Positions 26,163-34,706 are shown, numbered from the stretch's first letter. The stretch: 45,935 nt of DNA from Aphodosoma sp051870875 (GCA_051870875.1 JBJECG010000026.1:1-45935), one strand, 5' to 3'. Numbers and translations are program-made. Notes: a model not told the origin generated them from the letters alone.

Positions 26163-26240
26163 AATATTAAGTGATTTACAAAAACTGTTTGTATCGTTAA
26201 GAATGAAATAATCGCAATTTTTTAGGGGCTGCAACGCATT
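26163..26240. repeat. Direct repeat copy 2 (related to 20253-20324)
   Basis: A 78-base stretch just before the large surface protein gene, sharing ordered blocks with 20253-20324 in the same orientation (see that entry). On the minus strand it also holds TAATCTTTC near 26166-26158, a weak match to a -7 element. It could therefore provide an internal promoter, but the spacing to TTG is only ~17 bases. Confidence 0.65.
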
Positions 26241-26287
26241 CAGGCAGCTTTATTCCTGCGGATTACATTTGTGAACCTCTCCCTTGA

Positions 26288-27490
26288 TCAAAGAGAATCA
26301 GGCATGACTTCACCCGGCAGCTTTATGTGAAGATCCCGAGCGCGGTTTATTTCGGTTGACGATTCGCCTATCCAGCCGCAGTATTGGTTTATGCCGGTAT
26401 AAACCCTTACGAAATCTATTCCGGGCAGGTTTGCCGGGTGGCCGTGCCGGTCTACTGCCCAGTCAATCTTGAAGGAGTTCAATTCCCCAAAGTCATTCGG
26501 GTGGTTGTCTGCATACCCCCATTCGTAGGCGTAAAGTACATAATATCGGCCTGAACCGCTGAGGTCGATACCGTTTGGCGGCAACAGAGAACCTGTAAAA
26601 GTCAGAGTGTCGGTATTTGTCCACAGAGGCCAGTAGCTTTGGCTGTGGAAAATGTTTTTTGCAATATAGCCGGTGCTGTCACGCGAATCTGACCACGGAA
26701 TGTAAGTGAGATCAGAAATATATCCGTCATCACTCTCTGCCGGAATGTGGGCTGCATCCGGGCGGCGGTAGCATATCGAGTAGTTGTGGAGAGTCGTCGG
26801 TTTATAGTATTCGCTTCCTGCAAGTTCGTACCATTCGTCGTCCGGAATACCGTTGCAGTTTGTGTCGTAGCTCACCATTACTATTCCGGGTTCGGCAGAT
26901 CCGCCTTTGGCATCAGGGTCGGTAAGTTCGTAGAATGCGTTACCCCAGATACGGAAATCATATTCTCCAGGTACGTTGATTATCGTATGGTCAAATCCGA
27001 AAGTTACGTAGCCTCCGTATCCGCCAAGCGAAATCATTATGTCATTGGTGCCTGAAATGCAGTCTTCTGCTTTTTGCAGCATATCGGCATACGTGTTCCC
27101 GGGTTCGTATTGTGGCATTTCGTTGATGAACTGACCGGGTGCCGGGCAGTATTCGTAGACTTTACTTATATATGGGCTGTACTCTATTTCTTCATGAAAT
27201 ACATTTACTGTGAATTCAAAGTGAAATGGGTGTGCGGGGTCTATGATATCGAGTACAAGGCTGTATATTCCTTCTTCCTGTGCCAGGAAAATATAGTCGC
27301 GTTCGCAGCCGGCAATGGTGCCATTCACCTGCCACCTGTATTTTTCTCCTGTGAAAGCCGGATGCAGACCGAGTTTCTGCATACGGCAGATGTTGTAGAC
27401 ATCGTCTATTCCGAGACTGACCATGGGTATGGACTCCCTGCATGCTGACAGGCAGACAGCCACGGCAATGAGAATACATGCTTTCTTCAT
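26288..27490 (-). CDS. Accessory lipoprotein of cobamide locus 2, paralogue of 3899-4975
   Basis: A 400-residue lipoprotein with lipobox CLSAC (Cys17). The start at 27490 overlaps the btuG stop codon as ATGA, which supports both the start and co-translation. Residues ~20-110 form an extra Ig/PKD-like domain (YRWQVNGTIAGCERDYIFLA, then GIYSLVLDI) absent from the locus 1 paralogue. From YCPAPGQFINEMP (~residue 114) onward it follows the paralogue closely: SLGGYGGYVTFGFDH, AEPGIVMVSYDTNCNGIPDD, WYELAGSE, WPLWTNTDTLTFTGSLLPPN and FVRVYTGINQ. It lacks the C-terminal sorting tail of the locus 1 protein and is held by lipid instead. Its place right after btuG suggests a surface role in cobamide uptake. 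The activity is unknown. Confidence 0.87.
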   Translation of the reverse strand: MKKACILIAVAVCLSACRESIPMVSLGIDDVYNICRMQKLGLHPAFTGEKYRWQVNGTIAGCERDYIFLAQEEGIYSLVLDIIDPAHPFHFEFTVNVFHEEIEYSPYISKVYEYCPAPGQFINEMPQYEPGNTYADMLQKAEDCISGTNDIMISLGGYGGYVTFGFDHTIINVPGEYDFRIWGNAFYELTDPDAKGGSAEPGIVMVSYDTNCNGIPDDEWYELAGSEYYKPTTLHNYSICYRRPDAAHIPAESDDGYISDLTYIPWSDSRDSTGYIAKNIFHSQSYWPLWTNTDTLTFTGSLLPPNGIDLSGSGRYYVLYAYEWGYADNHPNDFGELNSFKIDWAVDRHGHPANLPGIDFVRVYTGINQYCGWIGESSTEINRARDLHIKLPGEVMPDSL

Positions 27491-28653
27491 TTTGTTGCCA
27501 GAAATGTTATATGCGCAGGAATATCGCCTGTGCGTACACGCCATTTTTTCCGTCCCTGCCGGTCGAAACAGTAGAGGATGCCGGATGAAACATAATTGCG
27601 GGCATCGGTTACGAAAATGTCACCTGTTTCGGGATGGACGGCTATGCCATACGGAATGGCGATCTCTTTTTCGGTGCCGTCGGTGATGAAATTGTCCGAT
27701 ACGATTTCTTTTGTACGGACATCGATGATGCCATAACTTATATCGTTGGATTCAGTATTGTAGTTCCATTCTGTGGCATAGTAGTACAGATATTCTCCGT
27801 AAAAAGCCATGTTGGAGCATGCTACAGGTATGGTGTCGGTGACAATCATCTGGTTGTAACCCCTTTTTTTCTCCATTACGAAAAGGCGGGACGGAATATT
27901 CCGGTAATTTCCGCGGGAGGTTACCCACAGTTTGTCGTATTTGTCTTTCTTCAGCCGGTGGAGATTTATGCCTACAGGAATCTGCTGTACCTGTTTGAAA
28001 TCAATCATCTGTATTACGGATACTGTATTGTCATAATATGGGGCACGGTAACCACCTGAATTGGCCACATACATATAGTCGTCGATTATCTCCATCTCTT
28101 CGGGCTGATAGCCTACAGATGTCTTGCGTGTAACGGTCAGTGATGCGGTATCGACTTCATATACAGCTCCTTTTGGCGAATTCGGATCTATAAGAACCGG
28201 TCCGACATACGAACTGACGTATGCTTTGCCGCGATAGAAGCGTATATACCGGCAGTTCGGAATGTCAATCTGTCCGATACGTATGCCGTTGCGGGCATTC
28301 ATGACTTCGACTTTGTGCGAACAGTTGACCACTACGTAGAGTTTTGACCCGTAAATGCCTATGTCGTTGCCTACGTCGCCAAGTTCTTTTACGACATTGG
28401 GGTTGCGTTCGGCGTAGAAGTTGCGGGCGTAGAGACCGGTAAAATAATCGAAATAGTCGAGCGAACATTTATTGGAACCCATGTTGCCTTCGTTTACCAG
28501 ATAAAAACCGCGTATTTTTGTGCCGGGCAGCGGTTGTTCTGGTATGATGTCATATTCTGTAGGCACTACAATCTCATCTTTACGGCAACCGGCGAGAACC
28601 GTCAGAAGCACCAGCGAAAGACAGACGGAAATTTCTTTTGGTTTTGCTGTCAT
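27487..28653 (-). CDS. btuG: BtuG-type surface cobamide-binding lipoprotein (locus 2)
   Basis: A 388-residue lipoprotein with lipobox VLAGC (Cys23) followed by RKDE, a charged surface-export type signal. It is a YncE-like propeller: FYLVNEGNMGSNKCSLDYFD, GSKLYVVVNCSHKVEVMNAR, YMYVANSGGYRAPYYDNTVS, KLWVTSRGNYRNIPSRLF, PYGIAVHPETGDIFVTDARN. It resembles the locus 1 BtuG throughout but differs enough to be a separate variant, which in Bacteroides goes with distinct BtuB partners and cobamide preferences. The gene starts 13 bases after the btuF-like gene and its stop overlaps the next start. Confidence 0.9.
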   Translation of the reverse strand: MTAKPKEISVCLSLVLLTVLAGCRKDEIVVPTEYDIIPEQPLPGTKIRGFYLVNEGNMGSNKCSLDYFDYFTGLYARNFYAERNPNVVKELGDVGNDIGIYGSKLYVVVNCSHKVEVMNARNGIRIGQIDIPNCRYIRFYRGKAYVSSYVGPVLIDPNSPKGAVYEVDTASLTVTRKTSVGYQPEEMEIIDDYMYVANSGGYRAPYYDNTVSVIQMIDFKQVQQIPVGINLHRLKKDKYDKLWVTSRGNYRNIPSRLFVMEKKRGYNQMIVTDTIPVACSNMAFYGEYLYYYATEWNYNTESNDISYGIIDVRTKEIVSDNFITDGTEKEIAIPYGIAVHPETGDIFVTDARNYVSSGILYCFDRQGRKKWRVRTGDIPAHITFLATK

Positions 28654-28666
28654 GATTCCTGTGTAT

Positions 28667-29794
28667 TTATCTTAATTTCATGATGTAAACCGGAGTGTAG
28701 TCAGGAAGAAGTTCGGGGTGCAACGCCCATATCATGTCTTTGAGTATAATGTCCGGACGGCTTACAGCACTTTCCCAAAAGTCATTGGCTCCGCTGGGAT
28801 GGGTACGGGCAGTGAAAGCGAACACGTTGCCTTCGCGTGCTGAACGGAAAAAGGCATGGCGTTCGTCCATTGATAAAAGTTCGTTGATTGATGATACCGG
28901 AGCGTTGAGCCATACATCAGCGTCGTTGAATTTGTGCAGTACGGTTTCGAAATTGAGCGGCAGTGATGATGTGGTGGTATCATTGGCGTAATAGTAGTCG
29001 GCTCCTGCGTCGGAAAATAGTTGTCCCATGTATGATTTTCCGCCCGGCAAGTACCATGTGCCTTTGTAATTGCTGCCGGCCATGACTGTCGGCTTGTCTG
29101 CGATTGCTGCAGTGAGTTTTTTTGTGTCGGTGTAGTTTTGCTCTACCGTATTGAAAATAGAGTCCGCGAGGTTTTCCTTGCCGAAGAAAGCGGCAATGTA
29201 TTTGATCCACTCGGCACGACCAAGCAGCGATGTTTCTGTCCATTCATTGTTGTATACGACAGGTGCTCCGGCATTGGTGAGGCGGTTGGCGTTTTCATCC
29301 TGTTGGTTGTAACTGGCCACAATGTATATGTCGGGATGTACTGCCAGTAGCCGCTCGATGTTGACGCTGAAGGCATTTCCAAGCGAGATGACTTCGCCTG
29401 AGGCTATGCGTTCGGCAAGACATCTGTTGTATATCAATTCAGGGGAGCATGCCGCCGAAACGGATTCTATTTCTCCGATTAGTTGCAATGGCTCAGTATG
29501 GGTGCAGCTGGATATGGCTACGGAGTGTACCGGTATGGTTATGCGTATGCCATCGGAAGGTGTTTCCGTTGCAGAATCATTGACCAGATAGATTCGTTGC
29601 TGTACGGCACCGGGCTTCCATGGATTGTATACGGTGAGTTGCGTATAATGCTCTGAATGCCGTATGTCGAATCCCTTGGCATATTTTATATTTGCAGATG
29701 TCTGTAGGCATTGGCTGTCATGAGTACGGGTTTTAGAAGTGCAGCCTGCTAATAGCAGTGCCGTGATAAACAGTGTAATGAATTTTTGTTGCAT
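28667..29794 (-). CDS. btuF: BtuF-like ABC transporter substrate-binding lipoprotein
   Basis: A 375-residue lipoprotein (lipobox LLAGC, Cys18) of the BtuF/FecB class III binding-protein family. IVASYNQQDENANRLTNAGA and PVVYNNEW form the end of lobe 1 and hinge entry. Lobe 2 has TVMAGSNYKGTWYLPGGKSY, LFSDAGADYYYAND and ADVWLNAPVSS. I use the ATG at 29794, which starts a standard lipoprotein signal; 29830 adds 12 unneeded residues. No acidic surface-export signal follows the cysteine, so it is probably periplasmic, receiving cobamide from BtuB and passing it to BtuCD. No btuC or btuD is in the window. Specificity for cobamide is inferred from the riboswitch and neighbours. Confidence 0.87.
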   Translation of the reverse strand: MQQKFITLFITALLLAGCTSKTRTHDSQCLQTSANIKYAKGFDIRHSEHYTQLTVYNPWKPGAVQQRIYLVNDSATETPSDGIRITIPVHSVAISSCTHTEPLQLIGEIESVSAACSPELIYNRCLAERIASGEVISLGNAFSVNIERLLAVHPDIYIVASYNQQDENANRLTNAGAPVVYNNEWTETSLLGRAEWIKYIAAFFGKENLADSIFNTVEQNYTDTKKLTAAIADKPTVMAGSNYKGTWYLPGGKSYMGQLFSDAGADYYYANDTTTSSLPLNFETVLHKFNDADVWLNAPVSSINELLSMDERHAFFRSAREGNVFAFTARTHPSGANDFWESAVSRPDIILKDMIWALHPELLPDYTPVYIMKLR

Positions 29795-29836
29795 GATGTG
29801 TTGGTATTTATATGTATTTATATGTGACACTTGTTG

Positions 29837-31855
29837 TCAGTATTCAAGGACAATGGAGAAACGGTAGTTGCGTTTCGGCATAGGATAGTTGAGTATTACA
29901 TCATAGTCTTGCGACAAGAGGTTGTTTATTTCGGCCGTAGCTTTCAGTGTGGTCCGGCGGATATGCCATGCACCCGATACCGACAGGTCGTGGGTGTACC
30001 ATGGCTGGGTATGGTTGTAGATTATGTTTTCCTGTTGGTTGTAACGCTCACCTACGTATATGAAACTGTAATTCAGCGCGTAGTTCCGCCAGGTCAGCAT
30101 CCCTATTGCCGAGCAGCTGTGCCATGGTATGTACGGTATCTGGTGCCCGTAGTATGTATCCGATGGATCTGTGACATCTATGGCCGTCTGATACGTGTAT
30201 TGTACTTTGCCGGTGAGAGTGCATTCATGAGGAAATTGCAGTGTGATCCGGGCCGATGCGTCTACTCCGTTTATTTTCACCATTCCGAGATTGAGCATCG
30301 TCCAGCGGAACTGCTGCCCTTTGGGGTAGGCTATGATTTTGTCCTTCACCCGGTTGTAGTAATAGTCAGCCTTTATTTCAAAAATACGGAAAATGCCATA
30401 CGTCCGTTCGATGCGGTATTCCGCTCCGACATCATGCTGTACTGCGAGTTCGGGACGCAGGTAGGCGTTGCCCATGTCGGTGTAATACAGGTCGTTGAAA
30501 GTAGGGTAGCGGTATGCCTGCTTGTAGAATGCATTCAGCGCCAGTCCTATATGTCTGAACGGCTGGTATGAAACGAATACGCCGGGCGTAACTTTGTATT
30601 TGTCGGGTACATCATCGCGATCACGGGCTTCTTCCTGGACGAAAGTACCGAGCACCGATGCCTGTAATTTTACGTAATCGCAGATGTTCATGGCAGTGGC
30701 GGCTGCCAGCCAATGCGATGTCCGGCTTACCGTCATATACTCTTCAAGCCCGTTCCACTGGAAATCATATGCGAGCGACACATCCCACCATTTGAATATT
30801 GAGTATTTGTTGGCTATCGAAAGGTAAGCCTCGCGCTGCTTGTAGATATTGTCCACACGTATCAACTTGTCATCGTTGTTCACGTACCGCGTATAGTCGT
30901 ATGCGTATTTCAGATTGACGCGCAGTTGCCAGTTCCTGAAAAATTCATCTTGGAACGACCCTTGTATAAATGAGTTGCGATCCCATAGCCGTTCCCCCCT
31001 GCGCCACACATTGTTGACGATTGCACCTGGTACACCCCGTTCGGAGTTGTAGAAATACGTGTGGATTTTCCAGAAGCCGCTGTTTGAGTAGTAATGCTGC
31101 AGGCCGGCCTCTATACGCACGGCATTTACATCGCCGTTTTGCCGTATGGCTGTGGTATCGTAGGCCAGTTCGCCAGATGGAGTCACTCGCCTGTACCTGA
31201 ATTTGTATTTGCCGTCTGAAGACACCATCTCTCCGTTGATTGACAGCGACAGGCAGTCATTGACCTTGTATTCCATAAGCAGAGATGGGTTTATCAGGTA
31301 AAACGAACCTGCTTTCATGGCGGCTCTCATGTGGAAATTCCTCCCTTCCTTGAACTTGGGGCGACGGCTGTTCAGATATATGCTTCCTGCCGACCCGAAC
31401 TCCCGCGCACTCTGGAAGATGTTGCTCTTCTGACCGTTGTACAGCGATATCTCATCAATGCTTTCAAGAGAGAACTTCCCGAGGTCAACTTGTCCGTTCT
31501 GGGCATTGCCAAGCTGTATGCCATTATAGTATACGCCCATTTGGTTGGTACCCATACTGCGTATGTTGACGGTCTTTATACCGCCGACACCGCCGTAGTC
31601 CTTGATTTGTACACCTGAGAAAAAGCGTATGGCATCTGCCACTGAAAGGCTGTTAAGGCGTTCAAGCAACTTGCCTTCCAGCCGTTGTGGCTTTATTATT
31701 TCTTTGTTGAGCCTGGCAGCCGTAACCGTGACCTCATCAAGATTGTAAATCTTGTCCATAGCGTCTGCTATGGAATCGGTGGGGCTTTCGGTCTGGGCAT
31801 TTACATTGAACAATGAAAATGCGAACAGATGGATAAATAAAAGATTGCGCTTCAT
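29837..31855 (-). CDS. btuB: TonB-dependent cobamide receptor BtuB (locus 2)
   Basis: A 672-residue outer-membrane receptor with a clean signal peptide (MKRNLLFIHLFAFSLFNVNA). The TonB-box-like LDEVTVTAAR (~residue 39) precedes a plug with ADAIRFFSGVQIKDYGGVGG, NIRSMGTNQMGVYYNGIQLG and NAQNGQVDLGKF. The barrel ends YRFSIVLEY, with a terminal aromatic residue. The plug motifs are the same as in locus 1 (FSGVNVKDYGGIGG), and both barrels share RLPTFNDLYY or RYPTFNDLYYTDMGN, so the two are clear paralogues. It heads the locus 2 unit; btuF starts 42 bases after its stop. Confidence 0.94.
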   Translation of the reverse strand: MKRNLLFIHLFAFSLFNVNAQTESPTDSIADAMDKIYNLDEVTVTAARLNKEIIKPQRLEGKLLERLNSLSVADAIRFFSGVQIKDYGGVGGIKTVNIRSMGTNQMGVYYNGIQLGNAQNGQVDLGKFSLESIDEISLYNGQKSNIFQSAREFGSAGSIYLNSRRPKFKEGRNFHMRAAMKAGSFYLINPSLLMEYKVNDCLSLSINGEMVSSDGKYKFRYRRVTPSGELAYDTTAIRQNGDVNAVRIEAGLQHYYSNSGFWKIHTYFYNSERGVPGAIVNNVWRRGERLWDRNSFIQGSFQDEFFRNWQLRVNLKYAYDYTRYVNNDDKLIRVDNIYKQREAYLSIANKYSIFKWWDVSLAYDFQWNGLEEYMTVSRTSHWLAAATAMNICDYVKLQASVLGTFVQEEARDRDDVPDKYKVTPGVFVSYQPFRHIGLALNAFYKQAYRYPTFNDLYYTDMGNAYLRPELAVQHDVGAEYRIERTYGIFRIFEIKADYYYNRVKDKIIAYPKGQQFRWTMLNLGMVKINGVDASARITLQFPHECTLTGKVQYTYQTAIDVTDPSDTYYGHQIPYIPWHSCSAIGMLTWRNYALNYSFIYVGERYNQQENIIYNHTQPWYTHDLSVSGAWHIRRTTLKATAEINNLLSQDYDVILNYPMPKRNYRFSIVLEY

Positions 31856-32071
31856 TATATTGCAGATACAATAAAAGAAGCTTTACGAAGATGGCGCAAC
31901 TGATGCGTACGTAAGAAGATGCGGAATGCAGATACCACGCTGCATATCCAGGACAGTCAAAGAATAAGAAAATGGGAAAGTGGACAACCTCACGACATGC
32001 CAGCCGGCAGCCGTAATGGTCGGGATACGCTTCATCCGCTCTATTCCTCGAAAGCTTCTGAAAAAAAGGAC

Positions 32072-32275
32072 AAGGCAGGTCTTCTGACTTATCGCAGTTG
32101 CAGCAGGCCTTCCCAACGGAATATTTACCGTCAGTGGCTGAAAGTCGATTTCTGCAACCGGAGACGCGGAATGCGTCTCTGTACGTATACAGCAGCGGGT
32201 CTGTTCAGGATTCTCACCTGATTCCCTTTTAATCATGATGCTTCCCTCGTTTTGCCGGGGCATCATGACACCATT
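32072..32275 (-). promoter_or_regulatory. Cobalamin riboswitch 3 (upstream of locus 2)
   Basis: On the minus strand a strong early stem, TCATGATGC pairing with GCATCATGA, precedes AAAAGGGAATCAGGTGAGAA, then CAGACCCGCTGCTGTATACG (B12 box), CCACTG, TTGGGAAGGC and AAGTCAGAAGACCTGCC at 32074-32091. After the aptamer comes CTTGTCCTTTTTTTC and a ~215-base leader to the btuB start at 31855. The T-run next to the closing stem could belong to a transcription-terminating switch (inference). No gene is supported in the leader. Confidence 0.95.
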
Positions 32276-32376
32276 GTCTTTATAACCGGTATGTGAATTT
32301 GTTGTCTGCAGCCGCTTCTTCAGTAATTAATAGCGGAAGCGACTGTCTGTAGCGGACCATTGTCCGTACTGCGCTG

Positions 32377-32406
32377 CAAAGGTACGATAATTTTTTTGAA
32401 ACACAA
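32377..32406 (-). promoter_or_regulatory. Promoter of cobamide locus 2
   Basis: TACCTTTG at 32384-32377 on the minus strand, preceded by TTG at 32406-32404 with a 19-base spacer. This is the same arrangement and the same TACCTTTGCAGC start region as the locus 1 promoter at 8568-8598. Confidence 0.75.
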
Positions 32407-32450
32407 AAACTGCAACTATGTTTCCCTTTCTCGTTGCCTGTGCTGTGAAT

Positions 32451-32506
32451 AAAAAAACATCTTGACACTTCACGGGCATGTAAAACCGCTGTGGAGTGTC
32501 AAGATG
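32451..32506 (-). terminator. Terminator after the EF-G2 type gene
   Basis: A perfect 12-base stem, CATCTTGACACT (32458-32469) with its complement (32495-32506), is followed on the minus strand by TTTTTTT at 32457-32451. It stands 41 bases after the stop at 32547 and separates this gene from the locus 2 promoter. Confidence 0.9.
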
Positions 32507-32546
32507 CAAATTGTCAAGGCTATGAACCCTCCTCCAAAAGAATATG

Positions 32547-34706
32547 TTATTCCTCTGTTTGGGTGGCTTCGTACTCTTTGAGCAGATGTTCCTGAACGTC
32601 AGACGGGCAGAGTTCGTATGAGGCGAACTTCATGGTGAACGATGCGCGTCCGCCCGATGCGGAGCTGAGTGCGGTAGAGTAGTTCGACAGTTCTTTCAAC
32701 GGTACTTTCGCCATGATTTTCTCGAATCCCTTTTCGCTCTCCATTCCCATGATGACGGCGCGGCGGCCTTGCAGGTCCCCCATCACGTCGCCCATACGGT
32801 CTGACGGCACAAGTACTTCCACATCATAGATAGGTTCGAGTACTTTCGGATTGGCCTCCTTGAATGCCTGGGCGAATGCGTTGCGGCCTGCCAGACGGAA
32901 CGAGATCTCGTTGGAGTCTACCGGGTGCATCTTGCCGTCGTAGACGATGACGCGGATGTCACGGGCATAGGAGCCTGTAAGAGGCCCTTGTTCCATGCGG
33001 TCCATCACTCCTTTTAGAATTGCAGGCATGAAACGCGCATCGATGGAGCCGCCGACTATGGAGTTGACAAATACGAGCTTGCCGCCCCATTCGAGCGGTA
33101 TCTCCTGTGTGTCGCGTACCGAAATGCGGTATTCCTGGTTGTTGAATTTATATACGTCTTTTGCCTGTTCTCCCTCTACATAAGGTTCAATGATAAGGTG
33201 TACTTCACCGAACTGGCCTGCACCGCCCGACTGTTTTTTGTGGCGGTAGTCGCTGCGTGCTGCGCGGGTGATGGTCTCGCGGTAAGGTATGCGCGGCTCA
33301 TCAAACTGGATAGGCAGCTTGTCGTTGTTTTCGATACGCCATTTGAGGGTGCGTAGATGGAACTCACCCTGTCCGTGTACGATGGTCTGGCGCAATTCCT
33401 TGCTCTGTTCCACAATCCAGGTCGGGTCTTCTTCGTGCATGCGGGTGAGGATTTCGTTGAGTTTCTCCTCTTCGCCGTTGGTGGCTGGACGGATGGCGCG
33501 GCGGTATTTAGGTTCCGGATAACGGATACCTGGATATTCGTATTCGCAACCCTTGGCATTGAGGGTGTTGCCCGTACGGGTATCTTTGAGTTTGACGGTG
33601 GCACCGATGTCGCCGGCTTCGAGTCGCTCCACTTTTATGCGGTTGGCTCCGGCCACGCAGAAGAGTTGGGATATGCGCTCCTTGCCCTCGTTGCGCGATA
33701 TGTTGGTCAGGTCATCGCCCTCATGGAGGGTACCGCTCATCACCTTGAAATATACCACCTCGCCTATGTGCGGTTCAACCGAAGTCTTGAATACGAAGAT
33801 GGATGTAGGCCCGTTTTTGTCGGGAGCCACTTCTTCGAGTCTGGTAGTGACGGGTTTGGGCATTTCATCAACGAAAGGCACCACGTTGCCCAGGAACTCC
33901 ATCAGGCGGCGTACTCCCATATCCCGCCCTGCACATACGCAGAATACAGGGAATATGTCGCGCCCTATCAAACCTTTGCGTATGCCTTCACGCATCTCGT
34001 CTTCGGTCAGGTGTCCCTGCTCGAAATATTTGTCCATCAGGGTTTCGTCGTTTTCGGCAGCCGCCTCTACCAATGCGTTGTGCAGTTCCTTGGCTTTCTC
34101 CATCTGGTCGGCAGGTATATCGAGTATTTCAGGAACGCCGCCTTCGGGTTTCCATCGGTAAAGTTTCATCAGCAGGACATCGACTACGGCATTGAATCCT
34201 GTTCCGCAGTTGACAGGGTATTGTACCAGCACTACTTTCGGACCGAAACTTTCGCGTAGCTGTTCTACTGTCTGGTCAAAATCGGATTTTTCGGTATCAA
34301 GCTGGTTGGTGAGGAAGATAACCGGTTTTTGAGCCTTTTCGGTATAGCGGAAATGGTTTTGCGTGCCGACTTCCACACCGTATTGGGTGTTTACAAGGAT
34401 AATAGCCTGGTCGGTCACGCCAAGTGAAGTGATTGCGCCTCCTACAAAATCATCTGCTCCGGGGCAGTCTATTATATTCAGCTTTTTGCCAAGCCATTCG
34501 ACATGCGCTACAGTCGGAAACACAGAATAGCCGTATTCCATTTCTACAGGAAAATAGTCGGAGACTGTATTTTTGGCCTCAACCGTTCCACGACGTTTGA
34601 TTAATCCACTCTCGTAAAGCATGGCCTCTGCAAGAGTGGTTTTCCCGGAGCCGGAACTTCCCAGCAAAGAAATGTTTTTGATTTCATGTGATTGGTAGAC
34701 TTTCAT
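32547..34706 (-). CDS. fusA2: EF-G2 type translation elongation factor
   Basis: A 719-residue EF-G paralogue with all five domains: G domain to ~residue 280, domain II (FKTSVEPHIGEVVYFKVMSG), domain III (LTRMHEEDPTWIVE), domain IV (GGAGQFGEVHLIIEPYVEGE) and domain V (YDVEVLVPSDRMGDVMGDLQ). The G domain departs from normal EF-G. The P-loop is GSSGSGKT (16-23). The DTPGHVDF motif, whose His activates GTP hydrolysis, is DCPGADDF (80-87), with Ala at the catalytic position. The NKxD motif is NQLD, and the usual RGITI switch segment is replaced by EYGYSVFPTV. These are the marks of Bacteroides EF-G2, reported to support slow, GTPase-independent translation in starvation and gut colonisation. It is a single-gene unit closed by its own terminator. 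Confidence 0.92.
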   Translation of the reverse strand: MKVYQSHEIKNISLLGSSGSGKTTLAEAMLYESGLIKRRGTVEAKNTVSDYFPVEMEYGYSVFPTVAHVEWLGKKLNIIDCPGADDFVGGAITSLGVTDQAIILVNTQYGVEVGTQNHFRYTEKAQKPVIFLTNQLDTEKSDFDQTVEQLRESFGPKVVLVQYPVNCGTGFNAVVDVLLMKLYRWKPEGGVPEILDIPADQMEKAKELHNALVEAAAENDETLMDKYFEQGHLTEDEMREGIRKGLIGRDIFPVFCVCAGRDMGVRRLMEFLGNVVPFVDEMPKPVTTRLEEVAPDKNGPTSIFVFKTSVEPHIGEVVYFKVMSGTLHEGDDLTNISRNEGKERISQLFCVAGANRIKVERLEAGDIGATVKLKDTRTGNTLNAKGCEYEYPGIRYPEPKYRRAIRPATNGEEEKLNEILTRMHEEDPTWIVEQSKELRQTIVHGQGEFHLRTLKWRIENNDKLPIQFDEPRIPYRETITRAARSDYRHKKQSGGAGQFGEVHLIIEPYVEGEQAKDVYKFNNQEYRISVRDTQEIPLEWGGKLVFVNSIVGGSIDARFMPAILKGVMDRMEQGPLTGSYARDIRVIVYDGKMHPVDSNEISFRLAGRNAFAQAFKEANPKVLEPIYDVEVLVPSDRMGDVMGDLQGRRAVIMGMESEKGFEKIMAKVPLKELSNYSTALSSASGGRASFTMKFASYELCPSDVQEHLLKEYEATQTEE

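Noticed and set aside
31883..32266. Open frame of 127 residues in front of btuB of locus 2
   Set aside because: It runs straight through the conserved cobalamin riboswitch core, so the sequence is constrained by RNA structure, not by protein.
32072..32275. Structured RNA as a possible tRNA or small RNA gene
   Set aside because: The ordered conserved blocks identify it as a cobalamin aptamer. I found no tRNA or rRNA anywhere in the window.
33357..34259. 300-residue plus-strand open frame
   Set aside because: Antisense to the EF-G2 gene, whose domains are all clear. The translation is biased in Val, Phe and Tyr, as expected from a shadow frame.
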